Notes under the pieces: generated by a model | The model's input: the letters and a program-made list of their open reading frames with translations, nothing else | What the model was told of the DNA's origin: nothing | Database searches by the model: none | Program-made: the position numbers and the translations under genes | Shown: positions 9,394-18,313 of the stretch, in pieces | How positions within the stretch are numbered: the first letter of the stretch is position 1 | Layout: each line of letters opens with the position of its first letter | DNA from: JAWLAT01 sp041395325 | Lineage (GTDB): Bacteria; Pseudomonadota; Gammaproteobacteria; Xanthomonadales; SZUA-5 | DNA length: 64,000 bases | Assembly (NCBI GenBank): GCA_041395325.1 | Contig: JAWLAT010000004.1 | Coordinates: 1-64,000 of the forward strand | Reading direction: 5' to 3'

Positions 9394-10508
9394 ACCCGAC
9401 CTCACCGCCGAGTGCCGACGAGGCCCTGCGTCAGGCCATTCGCGATCTGCCCGGCGAGGCGGGTCCGCCAGCCGCGCTGGACCAGCGCATCCGTGCGCGG
9501 GCCCATGCCGCCGTGCGTCCTGCGCGACGGCGACGTCTGCAGCCGCTGTGGTGGTCGGCCGCGGCCTCGGTCTTTGTGGCCTTCTTCGCCATCAATCTGC
9601 TGCGCCACAGTGGCCAGGCACCGACGCTGGAATCCCAGCAGTTGCCCAGCCAGGCACCGGCCAGTGCATCACCCATGGCTTCAGGCGAGGCCGACGTGTC
9701 GACAGCGGATGCGGATGCTGCTGGTGGCGGTCCGGAGCGAAGCGAGCCCAGGGCCGAGCCCGACGACATGCCCTTGGCGAAGCCCGCACCGCCCGCCGAA
9801 GCTGAAGCTCAGGCCTCGTCCGTCGAAGCCGCACGGCAGGTCCGCACAGAGCAGCGCAATGCGCCGGCCAAGCTGCGGGAGCTGGCGGAGGAGAAGGCCG
9901 AGCAGCGCTCGGTCCGCGCGCCGGCCACGACGGCCAACCGCAGCGCACCGCAAACCGAGCCGATGATGGTGCCGCCGCCAGCTGCCCCGACACCCCCCGC
10001 TGCGCCGATGCCTGCGGCGCCAGCCGCCAGCCGTGCGGCGCCATTAGGCGCGGCAGCTGGACTGGCCCGACCCAGCGATGCTCCGCGGGCCTTCGCAGAT
10101 CAGGAAGCCGCCGTCGGTACATTGGCCGACGACGCCCCGGTCGGGGCACGTGAGCGTCAGCCCATCGTGGTGCAGAGCGCACCCGCTGCATCGAAGCAGA
10201 CTGCCGACCCGTTGGCGGAGGAAATCTCGGTCGATGACCGGGCCGATCGCAGCGTCGCCCGCGACGAGTTGCGACGGGAGGCGGGCGCCGCCCCGAGCGC
10301 CGAACCCGCGCAAGCCCTGCGTAAACAGGGCCCCGTCGCCACCGCGACCGGCGATCGTTGCACGGCGGAGACCGCAGCGCCCTGCCTGGATCTGGTCCGG
10401 ACCAGGTTGGCCGCGGGCGACCGCGAGCGGGCCATCGCGCTGTTGCGTGACACCCTGGCGCGTTTCGACCTGCCGCCACCGGAGGACCTGCGCGAGTTGC
10501 TGCGTTGA
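9390..10508 (+). CDS. Single-pass membrane protein, putative anti-sigma partner
   Basis: A 372-residue protein whose ATG overlaps the sigma factor stop. The N-terminal 50 residues are cytoplasmic and basic, followed by one membrane helix at about 52-71 (LWWSAAASVFVAFFAINLL). A long Ala/Pro/Glu-rich low-complexity stretch follows, presumably periplasmic. A small C-terminal helical domain (CLDLVRTRLAAGDRERAIALL) ends with EDLRELLR. Position and topology suggest an anti-sigma factor or sigma-linked envelope sensor, but there is no recognisable zinc-binding anti-sigma motif. The role is inferred from coupling. Confidence 0.75.
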   Translation: MNPTSPPSADEALRQAIRDLPGEAGPPAALDQRIRARAHAAVRPARRRRLQPLWWSAAASVFVAFFAINLLRHSGQAPTLESQQLPSQAPASASPMASGEADVSTADADAAGGGPERSEPRAEPDDMPLAKPAPPAEAEAQASSVEAARQVRTEQRNAPAKLRELAEEKAEQRSVRAPATTANRSAPQTEPMMVPPPAAPTPPAAPMPAAPAASRAAPLGAAAGLARPSDAPRAFADQEAAVGTLADDAPVGARERQPIVVQSAPAASKQTADPLAEEISVDDRADRSVARDELRREAGAAPSAEPAQALRKQGPVATATGDRCTAETAAPCLDLVRTRLAAGDRERAIALLRDTLARFDLPPPEDLRELLR

Positions 10509-11122
10509 ACGATGATGCCGCCCAGCTGCCGGCGCCGGCAGCCGCGCAGACGTTGGCTGCACCGGCGCGACTGGAGCAGCTCATCCGCCACAACCGCTTT
10601 CTGGCCGAGGCCGAACCCGTCGAGCAGCTGGCCCGGTTGGACGAGCAACTGGCACGCTTGTGCGCCAGCGAGGCCAGTCACCATTGCTGGGCCTGGCGCT
10701 ATGGCGACAGCTACCGCAGCTTCGACGATGGCGAGCCCGGCGGCACCGCTGGGCGCCCCATTCTGGCGGCCATCGATGGGCAGGGCCTGGATCGGGTGCT
10801 GGTCGTGGTGACGCGCTGGTTCGGCGGCACCAAGCTGGGCAGCGGCGGCCTGGTGCGGGCCTATGGCGGCACCGCTGCCGAGTGCCTGCGACTGGCCGAG
10901 CGTGTGCGATTGCGCCAGCTGCAGCAGATCCAGCTCCGCTGCGCCCACGCCGATCTGGGTCTGGCCAGACACTGCCTGGGTCAATTCAACGCCGAGATCG
11001 CACCGGAGGAATGGCTGGCCGATGCAGTGCTGTTGACCGCCACGATCGACGTCGAGCAACGCGACGTGCTGGCGCAGCTGCTGCGCAATGCCAGCAGCGG
11101 GCGGCTTCAGATCAGCACCTGA
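10505..11122 (+). CDS. yigZ: YigZ/IMPACT family protein (UPF0029)
   Basis: This 205-residue protein has the signature of the YigZ/IMPACT N-terminal domain: SFDDGEPGGTAGRPIL (residues 72-87) and VVVTRWFGGTKLGSGGLVRA (101-120). Bacterial members are cytoplasmic proteins of unsettled biochemical role, linked by the eukaryotic homologue to translational stress control. The start is TTG at 10505, overlapping the preceding stop by four bases, so translation is probably coupled. The 3' end overlaps the convergent oxidoreductase gene by 16 bases. Confidence 0.85.
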   Translation: MNDDAAQLPAPAAAQTLAAPARLEQLIRHNRFLAEAEPVEQLARLDEQLARLCASEASHHCWAWRYGDSYRSFDDGEPGGTAGRPILAAIDGQGLDRVLVVVTRWFGGTKLGSGGLVRAYGGTAAECLRLAERVRLRQLQQIQLRCAHADLGLARHCLGQFNAEIAPEEWLADAVLLTATIDVEQRDVLAQLLRNASSGRLQIST

Positions 11123-12165
11123 ACCCCGTCCAGGCTGCGCACGAAGTCGGCGCCCATCAACTGCGAGGGCGTGCAATAGCCTCCTTCACGAGCGCCGCCC
11201 CGCAGCACGCGCTCGGCGATGCGCACCGCCGATTCGGCGGTCAGCTCATAGCCATTGGGGGTGACCAGCCGACCGCTGACGCTGCGCCCGTCCGCGCTGC
11301 GTGCTTCGCCCCAGACCTGACTGCGGCTGCTGCTGCGGCGCGCTTCGTCCGGCCCGCTGACCCGCTGCCGCACAGTGCGCTTCAGCCACCACTGCGCCGG
11401 CGCACTGCCCGGCAGCCAGCGCAGCGGACGCAAGCGGCGCAACCGCGCGATGGCTTTCGGCGGCATTGCCATGTAGACGACGACGTCGGGAATGCCGGTA
11501 CTCAGGTGGGCGGTATAGACATCACCCCAGGGAATGCTGACCACGCAGCGCGGGCCATCCTGAAAGGCCACTTCGCGCTGTTGCCAGGCCAGTGGCACCC
11601 GACGCAGCTGTCCGTTCTGGCGGATCCGCCCACCCGCGGCCAAGCCCTCGACCGCCGTCAGTGCGGTGCCGCGGCTGGGCCCGCCGCCGGCATCGAAGGC
11701 CAGCTCCAGCGAATGGGCCTCCGGCAACTCGCGCTTCAGCAGCGCGGCCAGACAATCGGTCGGCACCACGTCGAAACCCACACCCGGGCAGAGCAGCAAA
11801 CCACGGCTGCGCGCCCGGTCATGTTGGGCATGGGCGTGTGCGAAGACGTCGATCTCGCCGGTGATGTCCAGATAGTGCGCGCCCAGCTGCAGGCAGCCGT
11901 CGATCATGCTGGCCGCGGTGGCCGAGAAGGGCCCGGCACAATTGAGCACCAGATTCATGCCGTCCAGGCCGGCCTTCAGCGCGCCCACCTCATCGACGGC
12001 AAAGGCGCGCCACTCCAGCCCGAGCGATTCCGCCAGCGCCTTGACCGGGCCTTCGCGCCGCCCACCAAGGACCGGTCGCAGACCACGCTCGACCGCCTGA
12101 CGGGCGATCAGCTCGCCGCTGTAGCCATAGGCACCATAGAGTAACCAGCTGGGTTCGCGCGTCAT
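11107..12165 (-). CDS. Saccharopine dehydrogenase-like NAD(P)-binding oxidoreductase
   Basis: The 352-residue protein opens with a Rossmann glycine-rich turn (YGAYGYSGELIA, residues 10-21) and contains LNCAGPFS and HYLDITGE, which mark the trans-acting enoyl reductase/saccharopine-dehydrogenase-like family. These proteins are NAD(P)-dependent but their substrates in proteobacteria are mostly unknown. The start at 12165 is preferred because GGGG sits six bases upstream; ATG 12171 is possible. No neighbour suggests a pathway. Confidence 0.8.
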   Translation of the reverse strand: MTREPSWLLYGAYGYSGELIARQAVERGLRPVLGGRREGPVKALAESLGLEWRAFAVDEVGALKAGLDGMNLVLNCAGPFSATAASMIDGCLQLGAHYLDITGEIDVFAHAHAQHDRARSRGLLLCPGVGFDVVPTDCLAALLKRELPEAHSLELAFDAGGGPSRGTALTAVEGLAAGGRIRQNGQLRRVPLAWQQREVAFQDGPRCVVSIPWGDVYTAHLSTGIPDVVVYMAMPPKAIARLRRLRPLRWLPGSAPAQWWLKRTVRQRVSGPDEARRSSSRSQVWGEARSADGRSVSGRLVTPNGYELTAESAVRIAERVLRGGAREGGYCTPSQLMGADFVRSLDGVQVLI

Positions 12166-12320
12166 CGACATCCCCGGTGTCACCGACGGACGGCGACGAT
12201 AGCACTCTCAAGCCGTCGACTCGTCGCCCGGATGCAACGCCTGGTGCAACGGCGATCAGCGCTTGCGCGTGAGGCAGACCCGTGCAGACTCTGTGCAATC
12301 CAACTAGATCGGAACCAGTG

Positions 12321-12734
12321 ATGTTCGAGTTCCATGGCTGGGCTTCGGTCCGCTACCACACCCACGACTCCGATTGGGACCTGCAGACCGCGTGCTGGAA
12401 GCGCGTCCTGAGACTGATCGACGGACTGGAGGCCAAGACCAATATCTCCGCCCGCCGCGGCAACGGTGTCGATGTCGTTCAGATCTCAGGGCAACACAAT
12501 CACTACGCGGCGTATGTGCTCGGGCTATTTCAGGGTCTGGCCGAGCTGGCCCCAGGGTCCTATGGCCTGCTGTATGTCCACGACGACGAAGACTCGCGCG
12601 AAGGGCATCGATGGCGGAACCACTTCCGCGTCTGGCGATTATGTCGGGGCCAGTTGACCGAGCACGAGGATCCCTTCCTGTCGCCCTTTGTGCCGACCGT
12701 TGAAGATCCTTGCGACGATTCCCGCGGAGACTGA
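12321..12734 (+). CDS. Imm7-family immunity protein, orphan
   Basis: A 137-residue soluble acidic protein beginning MFEFHGWASVRYHT, which resembles the Imm7 immunity family (initial FHGWA motif, then ISGQHNH and VWRLCRGQL-type strands). Imm7 proteins neutralise nuclease-type toxins of polymorphic toxin systems. No toxin, Rhs, VgrG or CdiA gene is in the window, so this appears to be a stand-alone immunity gene. The start was moved from 12282 to 12321 because the family begins there and the extra 13 residues have no motif. Assignment is by motif recall. Confidence 0.6.
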   Translation: MFEFHGWASVRYHTHDSDWDLQTACWKRVLRLIDGLEAKTNISARRGNGVDVVQISGQHNHYAAYVLGLFQGLAELAPGSYGLLYVHDDEDSREGHRWRNHFRVWRLCRGQLTEHEDPFLSPFVPTVEDPCDDSRGD

Positions 12735-12787
12735 TGCCGGGCCTTTCCCCACCGGAGACCGAGTAGTTCCTGAATCCACGACCAGCG

Positions 12788-14665
12788 TCAGGCCCGCTCC
12801 CCGCGCAACCGCCGCACATGCACCTCCAGCGCCTTGGCGGTGCTTTCGTTGGGGGTCAGCAGCGGGCCGGCGACCAGTTCGATGCGCGACCACAGCTTGC
12901 GTGGCCACAAGCGGCCCAACCCGCGAGCGGCCCGGCTGAAGGGGCTACCCCAGAGGCCACGCAGCGCCAGCGGCAGCACCGGCACCGAATCCTGTGCCAG
13001 CGCGCGTTCCACGCCGGGTCGGAAGGGGGCAATCTCGCCGTCGCCGGTCAGTCCGCCTTCGGGGAAGATGCAGACCACTTCGCCGGCACGCAACTCGGCG
13101 GAGATCTGCTCGAAGGCCGCATTGAGCATCGCCGGATCTTCCTTGGCCCCGGCGATCGGGATGGTCTTGGCGGTGCGGAAGAGGAAGTTCAGCAGCGGCA
13201 GCTGGAAGATCTTGTAGTACATGACGAAGCGCACCGGCCGCCGCACGCTGCCGCCGATGATCAACGCATCGACGAAACTGACGTGATTGCAGACCAGCAG
13301 CACCGGTCCCTTTTCCGGTATCCGCTCCAGCCCGTCGGTGCGCACGCGGTAGATCGTGTTGATCAGCAGCCAGGTGAGGAAGCGCAGCAGGAATTCCGGC
13401 ACCAGGCCGTAGATGTAGATCGCTACCACCGCATTGAAGATGCCGGTGACCAGCAGCAGCTGCGGAATGCTCAGCCCGGCAACGTTGACGAAGAGGATCG
13501 CCACGATCGCCGCGGCGACCATGAAGATCGCATTGAGGATGTTGTTGGCCGCGATGATGCGCGAGCGGATCGCCGCCTCGCTGCGCTGCTGGATCAGTGC
13601 GAACAGCGGCACGATGAAGAAGCCGCCGAACACCGCCATGCCAAACAGATCCAGCAGCAGCCGGATGGTGCCTTCGGCCTGCAGGAAGGCCATCACGCCC
13701 AGACCCGCGCCCAGCGGCGCATCAGGCGTGGCGAAGTACAGATCCACGCCAAACACGGTCATGCCGATCGAGCCGAAGGGCACCAGGCCCAGTTCGACGC
13801 GCTGGCCGCTCATCCGTTCGCACAGCAACGAGCCCACGCCGGTGCCGATCGAGAATACGGTCAGCAACAGCGTCAGCACGGCCGAACTGCCGCCCAGCAC
13901 ATCGCGCGTGTAGACCGGCAGCTGGGTGAAATAGATGGAGCCGTAGAACCAGAACCAGCTCACGCCCAGGCAGGACAGGAACACGGTGCGGTGGCGGGTC
14001 AGCTCGCGCAGGATCTGCCAGGTCGCTCGGGGTACATTGAGATCAACCCGAAGCTGCGGGTCCGGCGCGGCGGCCGCCGGCATTGCCCAGGCACTGGCCA
14101 GACCCGCCAGCGCAAGCAATAACACCAGCACCGACACGGCCCACGGCCCCTGCTGCGGCCATTCGATCAGACTGCCGCCGACGATGGTGCCGACCAGAAT
14201 GGCCAGAAAGGTCGCCATCTCGATCAGGCCGTTGCCGCCTATCAGTTCGCGATCATTCAGATACTGCGGCAGCACGCCGTATTTGATCGGCCCGAACAGC
14301 GCGCTCTGGGTTCCCATCAGGAACAGCACGGCAAACAGCAACGTGATGTTGCTGGTGATGAAGCCGATGCCCGCCAGCAACATGATCAGCACTTCCAGCG
14401 CCTTGACCCAGCGGGTCATGCGCGCCTTGTCCAGCTTGTCGGCGAACTGGCCGGCCGTGGCAGAGAACAGGAAGAACGGCAGGATGAACAGCGCGGCCGC
14501 CACGTTGATCAGCAGCTGACTGCGCTCGGCGCTGCCGGCCACGCCGACGAAGCCGATCAGTACGATCAAGGCCTGCTTGAAGACATTGTCGTTGAGCGCA
14601 CCCAGTGTCTGGGTCAGGAACAGCGGCAGGAAGCGCCGCTCCCGCAACAGCCCGAACTGGCTCAT
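12788..14665 (-). CDS. MFS transporter fused to PlsC-type acyltransferase
   Basis: The 625-residue membrane protein joins an LplT-like MFS half (about 1-410, from FLTQTLGALNDNVFKQAL) to a 1-acylglycerophosphate acyltransferase domain: NHVSFVD at 460-466 with catalytic His461/Asp466, and FPEGG at 534-538. Domain order resembles LplT/Aas systems, which flip lysophospholipid inward and re-acylate it, but the AMP-binding acyl-ACP synthetase part of Aas is absent. The ATG overlaps the stop of the upstream cNMP/rhodanese gene by four bases. Likely role: inner-membrane phospholipid repair using acyl-ACP or acyl-CoA. Confidence 0.9.
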   Translation of the reverse strand: MSQFGLLRERRFLPLFLTQTLGALNDNVFKQALIVLIGFVGVAGSAERSQLLINVAAALFILPFFLFSATAGQFADKLDKARMTRWVKALEVLIMLLAGIGFITSNITLLFAVLFLMGTQSALFGPIKYGVLPQYLNDRELIGGNGLIEMATFLAILVGTIVGGSLIEWPQQGPWAVSVLVLLLALAGLASAWAMPAAAAPDPQLRVDLNVPRATWQILRELTRHRTVFLSCLGVSWFWFYGSIYFTQLPVYTRDVLGGSSAVLTLLLTVFSIGTGVGSLLCERMSGQRVELGLVPFGSIGMTVFGVDLYFATPDAPLGAGLGVMAFLQAEGTIRLLLDLFGMAVFGGFFIVPLFALIQQRSEAAIRSRIIAANNILNAIFMVAAAIVAILFVNVAGLSIPQLLLVTGIFNAVVAIYIYGLVPEFLLRFLTWLLINTIYRVRTDGLERIPEKGPVLLVCNHVSFVDALIIGGSVRRPVRFVMYYKIFQLPLLNFLFRTAKTIPIAGAKEDPAMLNAAFEQISAELRAGEVVCIFPEGGLTGDGEIAPFRPGVERALAQDSVPVLPLALRGLWGSPFSRAARGLGRLWPRKLWSRIELVAGPLLTPNESTAKALEVHVRRLRGERA

Positions 14666-15735
14666 GCAGGGGCTTTCCCGCCCTTGCCCGGCCGGTCCAT
14701 CTGCTTGAGCATCGCCGACAGGCCGCCCGCCAGCGCGTAGGCCTCGAATCCCAGCTTGCTCAGCACGAAGGCCGCAGCGGCCGAGCGCTCGCCGGTGTTG
14801 CAATAGCAAACATAGCGGCGGCCTTTCTCCAGCTCACCCACGTCTTCGCGCAAGCGGTACAGCGGCAGATTGATGGCGCCCTTGATGGAACGTTCCTCGA
14901 ACTCCTCGCGCAGCCGCACGTCCAGCACGCCAGCACCCTGACGCACCAGGATCGAGGCCTTGCCGGGCGTGATCCATTCCACCACCGGCTGCTTCAGCAA
15001 CTCGCCAAAGTCGCTCTTGGCCAGGCGCATCAGCGCGCCATCCTTGATCATCGTGACGCTGGCATTGCGCACGTTGTTGGACAGCAGCGCGTCCTCGCCG
15101 AAGCTGTCGCCGCGGACCAGATAGGCCAATACCGCCTGACCACCGTCCTGCATCTGGCTGACCGCCGCAGCACCTTCCTTGATCACGTAGAAGTAGTCGC
15201 CATCGTCGCCTTCGCGAATGATCGTCTGGCCGTCCTTGACGTTGATCGGCTCAAAGCGCGTGAACAGCCGTTCCAGGCTGCCGGCAGGCACCTTGCGCAG
15301 CGCCTTGCTCTGCAGCAGGCGGAAGGCCCAGCGACTGGCATCGGGATCACCGGGATCGGTGCGAAAGCGACCGGAGCGGACCAGTTGATCGAAGGTCAGC
15401 ACCTTCTCGACGAAGCGACGGTCGAAGCTGAGGACCTCGGCGTCGGTGTCGGAACAGACGGTGGCGGTGAAACGCCGTGGCTGCAGATCGCCCAGCGGGT
15501 AGCGCCCCTGCAGCGAGCCGCCGCTGATGCTCTTCTGCCGACCGTCCGGATAATCGCCGCGGACTTCCCCGGAAAGCAGATAGACCGTGCGCTCATCCTG
15601 GTCGCCGGCACGGAACAGCTGCTCACCGCGCGCGTGCACGCTCAGCTCACCCTCGCGCGTCAAAGCCTCCAGATGCTCGGGCCGCAGACTGTCGAGTGGA
15701 TACAGATCCTTCAAGCGTGAGACATCTACGGCCAT
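14662..15735 (-). CDS. Double cyclic-nucleotide-binding domain plus rhodanese protein
   Basis: The 357 residues hold two cNMP-binding-like domains in tandem (about 10-130 and 140-255; the second has the better phosphate-binding pattern, RGDSFGEDALL) and a C-terminal rhodanese domain with active-site Cys312 in the loop CNTGERS. There is no HTH, so it is not a CRP-like regulator. A sulfur-transfer or redox output controlled by nucleotide binding is one reading. It is translationally coupled (ATGA) to the MFS-acyltransferase gene, suggesting membrane-lipid related signalling. The ligand is not predictable. Confidence 0.85.
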   Translation of the reverse strand: MAVDVSRLKDLYPLDSLRPEHLEALTREGELSVHARGEQLFRAGDQDERTVYLLSGEVRGDYPDGRQKSISGGSLQGRYPLGDLQPRRFTATVCSDTDAEVLSFDRRFVEKVLTFDQLVRSGRFRTDPGDPDASRWAFRLLQSKALRKVPAGSLERLFTRFEPINVKDGQTIIREGDDGDYFYVIKEGAAAVSQMQDGGQAVLAYLVRGDSFGEDALLSNNVRNASVTMIKDGALMRLAKSDFGELLKQPVVEWITPGKASILVRQGAGVLDVRLREEFEERSIKGAINLPLYRLREDVGELEKGRRYVCYCNTGERSAAAAFVLSKLGFEAYALAGGLSAMLKQMDRPGKGGKAPA

Positions 15736-15846
15736 TGGCTGTCATCCCGGTCGGCGCCTTCGGCACAGTGTAGCGATGTGGGCCGCGGAAAGGGCTCAGG
15801 GTCGGGGAATCGGGTCAGATGGCTTGGGGCACGCCACTGAATACGG

Positions 15847-16347
15847 TCAATCCGGCGACGGCATTTCGGGGAATCCGGGCAAACCGAGTTCAGTCGCCAG
15901 GCGCAACTGCTCACTGCGCAGCGCTGGATCGTCAGTGGCCGACCCGAGCAACGCCAAAAAGTGCTCAGCCACAGCGGTCTGGTCCAATGGAACTTCAACA
16001 CTGTTGCATGTGCCGATCGCGTCCCCGTCGGTCCAGAGCAGATACTGCTCGCCGATGGCCACCGGCTTCTGCCACGGGCCACCGACTTCGTAGGTCCGCG
16101 TTCCGCCGGACGCTTGCTGATTGCAGATCAACCGATCGACGGTCGCCGTGCCCGCCAGGTAGGTCTCTTCCTCGGTCTTTGGACCGTAGGCACTTGGGAA
16201 GGGCTGGTAGTCCGCGATGCGGACCAGACACAGTGGCGTTCGGAGGAGCGCGTAGTCCGCGCGAGCGCAGGTCACGGCTCCGGCCGACTCCGTCAGCTGA
16301 AGGGCAAGGAGGCCGACAGAGCAGAGCAGGGCAGGCGAGGCATTCAT
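15847..16347 (-). CDS. Exported hypothetical protein
   Basis: A 166-residue protein with a signal peptide of about 24 residues (MNASPALLCSVGLLALQL, likely cut after AGA). The mature part has several Cys residues, consistent with disulfides in the periplasm, and no motif I recognise. The start was set at 16347 since that Met directly precedes the signal sequence. It lies 71 bp after another exported-protein gene on the same strand and may be co-transcribed with it. Confidence 0.65.
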   Translation of the reverse strand: MNASPALLCSVGLLALQLTESAGAVTCARADYALLRTPLCLVRIADYQPFPSAYGPKTEEETYLAGTATVDRLICNQQASGGTRTYEVGGPWQKPVAIGEQYLLWTDGDAIGTCNSVEVPLDQTAVAEHFLALLGSATDDPALRSEQLRLATELGLPGFPEMPSPD

Positions 16348-16418
16348 CGGTGGGAATCCTGTGACGTGGTGTCGATTGAAGCCGTCCGGCTGTCGCCCAA
16401 CCTGCATCGCAAGTCAAC

Positions 16419-16895
16419 TCAATCGACGGCGACCGACGCGCTTGCCTGAGCACCCGGGCTCTCGCGCAGACGCCCAAGCTCCTCCAGCAGCCACGCCGAA
16501 CTCGCCAGGGCAGGTGCCTCGCCACACTGCACCTGATAAGCCTGCCCGGAAAGGCTGCTGCGAGTCGCGGCCAGCTCGATGAACTGCTCGGTCGACGTCA
16601 GGGTGGTGCGCTTGGCCAGGTAATCCAGTTTGCGCTGCAGGTGATCACGTGCCAGCTCGCCGGCATACCACTGCCCATTGCGCTGGAATCGACAGCCGGA
16701 CGCGGCCAGCCGATCCAGCAGTGCGGCGATCTCGGTCCGCACCGGATCGACGGCCGGCTCGATCTCAGCCGACACCGAGACAGCCGGGGTGACCGTCATC
16801 GCGAGCAGCATTGCAGCGAGGCAATGGAGGTACCAGCGACGGCGAGGCCTTGCCGGTGGGCGGGAACTGACCTGATCGCAGCGTTCATCGTTCAT
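16419..16895 (-). CDS. DUF5329/YfeK-like exported protein
   Basis: The 158-residue protein has an Arg-rich N-terminus and a signal/membrane helix (WYLHCLAAMLLAMTVTPAV), then the pattern EIAALLDRLAASGCRFQRNG, AGELARDHLQRKLDYL and TEQFIELAATRSSLSG, which matches the DUF5329 family including E. coli YfeK. Its biochemical role is unknown; it is presumably periplasmic. Two Cys residues (in SGCRF and QVQCGE) may pair. Only 71 bp separate it from the downstream exported protein. Confidence 0.75.
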   Translation of the reverse strand: MNDERCDQVSSRPPARPRRRWYLHCLAAMLLAMTVTPAVSVSAEIEPAVDPVRTEIAALLDRLAASGCRFQRNGQWYAGELARDHLQRKLDYLAKRTTLTSTEQFIELAATRSSLSGQAYQVQCGEAPALASSAWLLEELGRLRESPGAQASASVAVD

Positions 16896-17154
16896 GCGTC
16901 CAAACTAGTCGTGCCGGCCTGAAGCGACGCTGGCTGGCGAGTGCGATGTCTTTCAGTGGCCATCTGACGAGCAAGACGTTGCGAATGGGGTCGCGCCTCG
17001 CCGCGTCGTGACGATGTCGTCCTGTTGCTTCGCTTTGTCGTCGAGTTGGCGTAGAACTGGCGTGTTACTGTCGGCAGGATCCCGTGGCGGTGTCACCATT
17101 GGCCGGTGATGCTGGGGCCGCCTCTCTCCATCAGGCTTTCAATCGATCTGACCC

Positions 17155-17574
17155 ATGAAAATCAACTCGGCTTTGGTCCTTCAGCTCAGACATGCCAGGT
17201 CCTGGTCGCAGGAGGAACTTGCGACCGCCGCTGGCCTGAATCTGAGAACGATTCAGCGAATCGAGAATGAGGCGGCGGCCTCGCTGCAATCGAGAAAGGC
17301 CCTGGCGTCGGTGTTCGGGATCGAAGTGAAGGCGCTGGAAAACCAGGAGCCACGAGCCATGGTCAAGTACGAATACAAGACGCTGAACATTCCCATCAAG
17401 AAGGGATTCCTGTCGGGTATCACGGCGTCACCGCTGCCGAACATCGAGACCATTCTGAATGAGCAGGGCGCCGATGGCTGGCGCCTTGTGCAACTGCTGA
17501 CCCCCGATCTGCTGAGCAGCTGGGGCAAGGCGATCGAGAACATGGTGGCGCTGTTCGAGCGGCCAGTGGCGTGA
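17155..17574 (+). CDS. XRE-family HTH protein with DUF4177-like domain
   Basis: The 139-residue protein begins with a Cro/C1-type HTH (LRHARSWSQEELATAAGLN, RTIQRIENE; residues 11-40) and ends in a DUF4177-like alpha/beta module (KYEYKTLNIPI, LNEQGADGWRLVQL). The first domain binds DNA in known relatives; the second has no known function. It heads a small plus-strand accessory group with an immunity-like gene 117 bp downstream. Autoregulation is plausible but no operator is obvious. The 259 bp before it hold no gene I can support. Confidence 0.8.
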   Translation: MKINSALVLQLRHARSWSQEELATAAGLNLRTIQRIENEAAASLQSRKALASVFGIEVKALENQEPRAMVKYEYKTLNIPIKKGFLSGITASPLPNIETILNEQGADGWRLVQLLTPDLLSSWGKAIENMVALFERPVA

Positions 17575-17690
17575 GGGCGGCAGGTAGGCCCACGCCGCAT
17601 TCTGACGGTCTCACCGAACCGGGCTGGTGGGTCGCAATCGACTGAACGGAATGGTCCAGGCGAATTGCACTGCGACAGGGAAAGCGGCAC

Positions 17691-18128
17691 ATGGAATTGA
17701 TCGGCATCATCAGCGAGGACTGGGGCTGGACGGGGCTGGTGCCCGAGCAGATTGTCGGCGACAACGAATTCGGCAATCTCATGATCAAGGATGTCGATGG
17801 CGCCTATTGGCGCCTGTGCCCGGAGGACCTGTACTGCCGACGAATCGCACACTCGAGGGCCGAACTGGACCAGCTTTCAAGGGACCAGGAGTTCCTGCAG
17901 GACTGGACCATGCGCGAGCTGGTTGCCGAGGCACGTGAGCGGCTGGGACCGCTGCCGCCCGACAGGAAGTACTGCCTGAAAATTCCAGGGCCGCTGGGCG
18001 GTGAGTACGGCGGCGACAATCTCGCGACGCTCTCGCTGCACGAACTGATCTCGGTGTCTGGCCACATTGCCCGGCAGATTGAGGATCTGCCCGACGGTGC
18101 GCAGGTGGTGCTGAAAGTGGTGGATTGA
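17691..18128 (+). CDS. Tdi1/DUF1851-like immunity protein
   Basis: A 145-residue soluble protein. The second half (YCLKIPGPLGGEYGGDNLAT, LHELISVSGHIARQIEDLPD) resembles the C-terminal domain of the T6SS immunity protein Tdi1 (DUF1851), and the N-terminus resembles the GAD-like half. Tdi1 blocks the DNase effector Tde1 in Agrobacterium; here no effector or T6SS gene is nearby, so it is an orphan or a relative with another job. Assignment rests on remembered motifs. Confidence 0.65.
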   Translation: MELIGIISEDWGWTGLVPEQIVGDNEFGNLMIKDVDGAYWRLCPEDLYCRRIAHSRAELDQLSRDQEFLQDWTMRELVAEARERLGPLPPDRKYCLKIPGPLGGEYGGDNLATLSLHELISVSGHIARQIEDLPDGAQVVLKVVD

Positions 18129-18313
18129 TGCGATGTCTGCAGAAACCGGGACCTTCGACAAGTTGATGCGCATCCATTCGCGCATTGGGGTAGGTGACAT
18201 CGACTGGCGAGCGTTGTCTGTGGAACATAGGCTGGCAGCGCCGTGACAGCTCGATTCCGTGATTGTCCGATGACGAGACCCGGGTTGCGCCTCGTGACTG
18301 GCAAGGCGTGGAG

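Noticed and set aside
12818..14122. 434-residue plus-strand frame opposite the MFS-acyltransferase gene
   Set aside because: Antisense shadow, Gln/His/Arg composition, no start signal.
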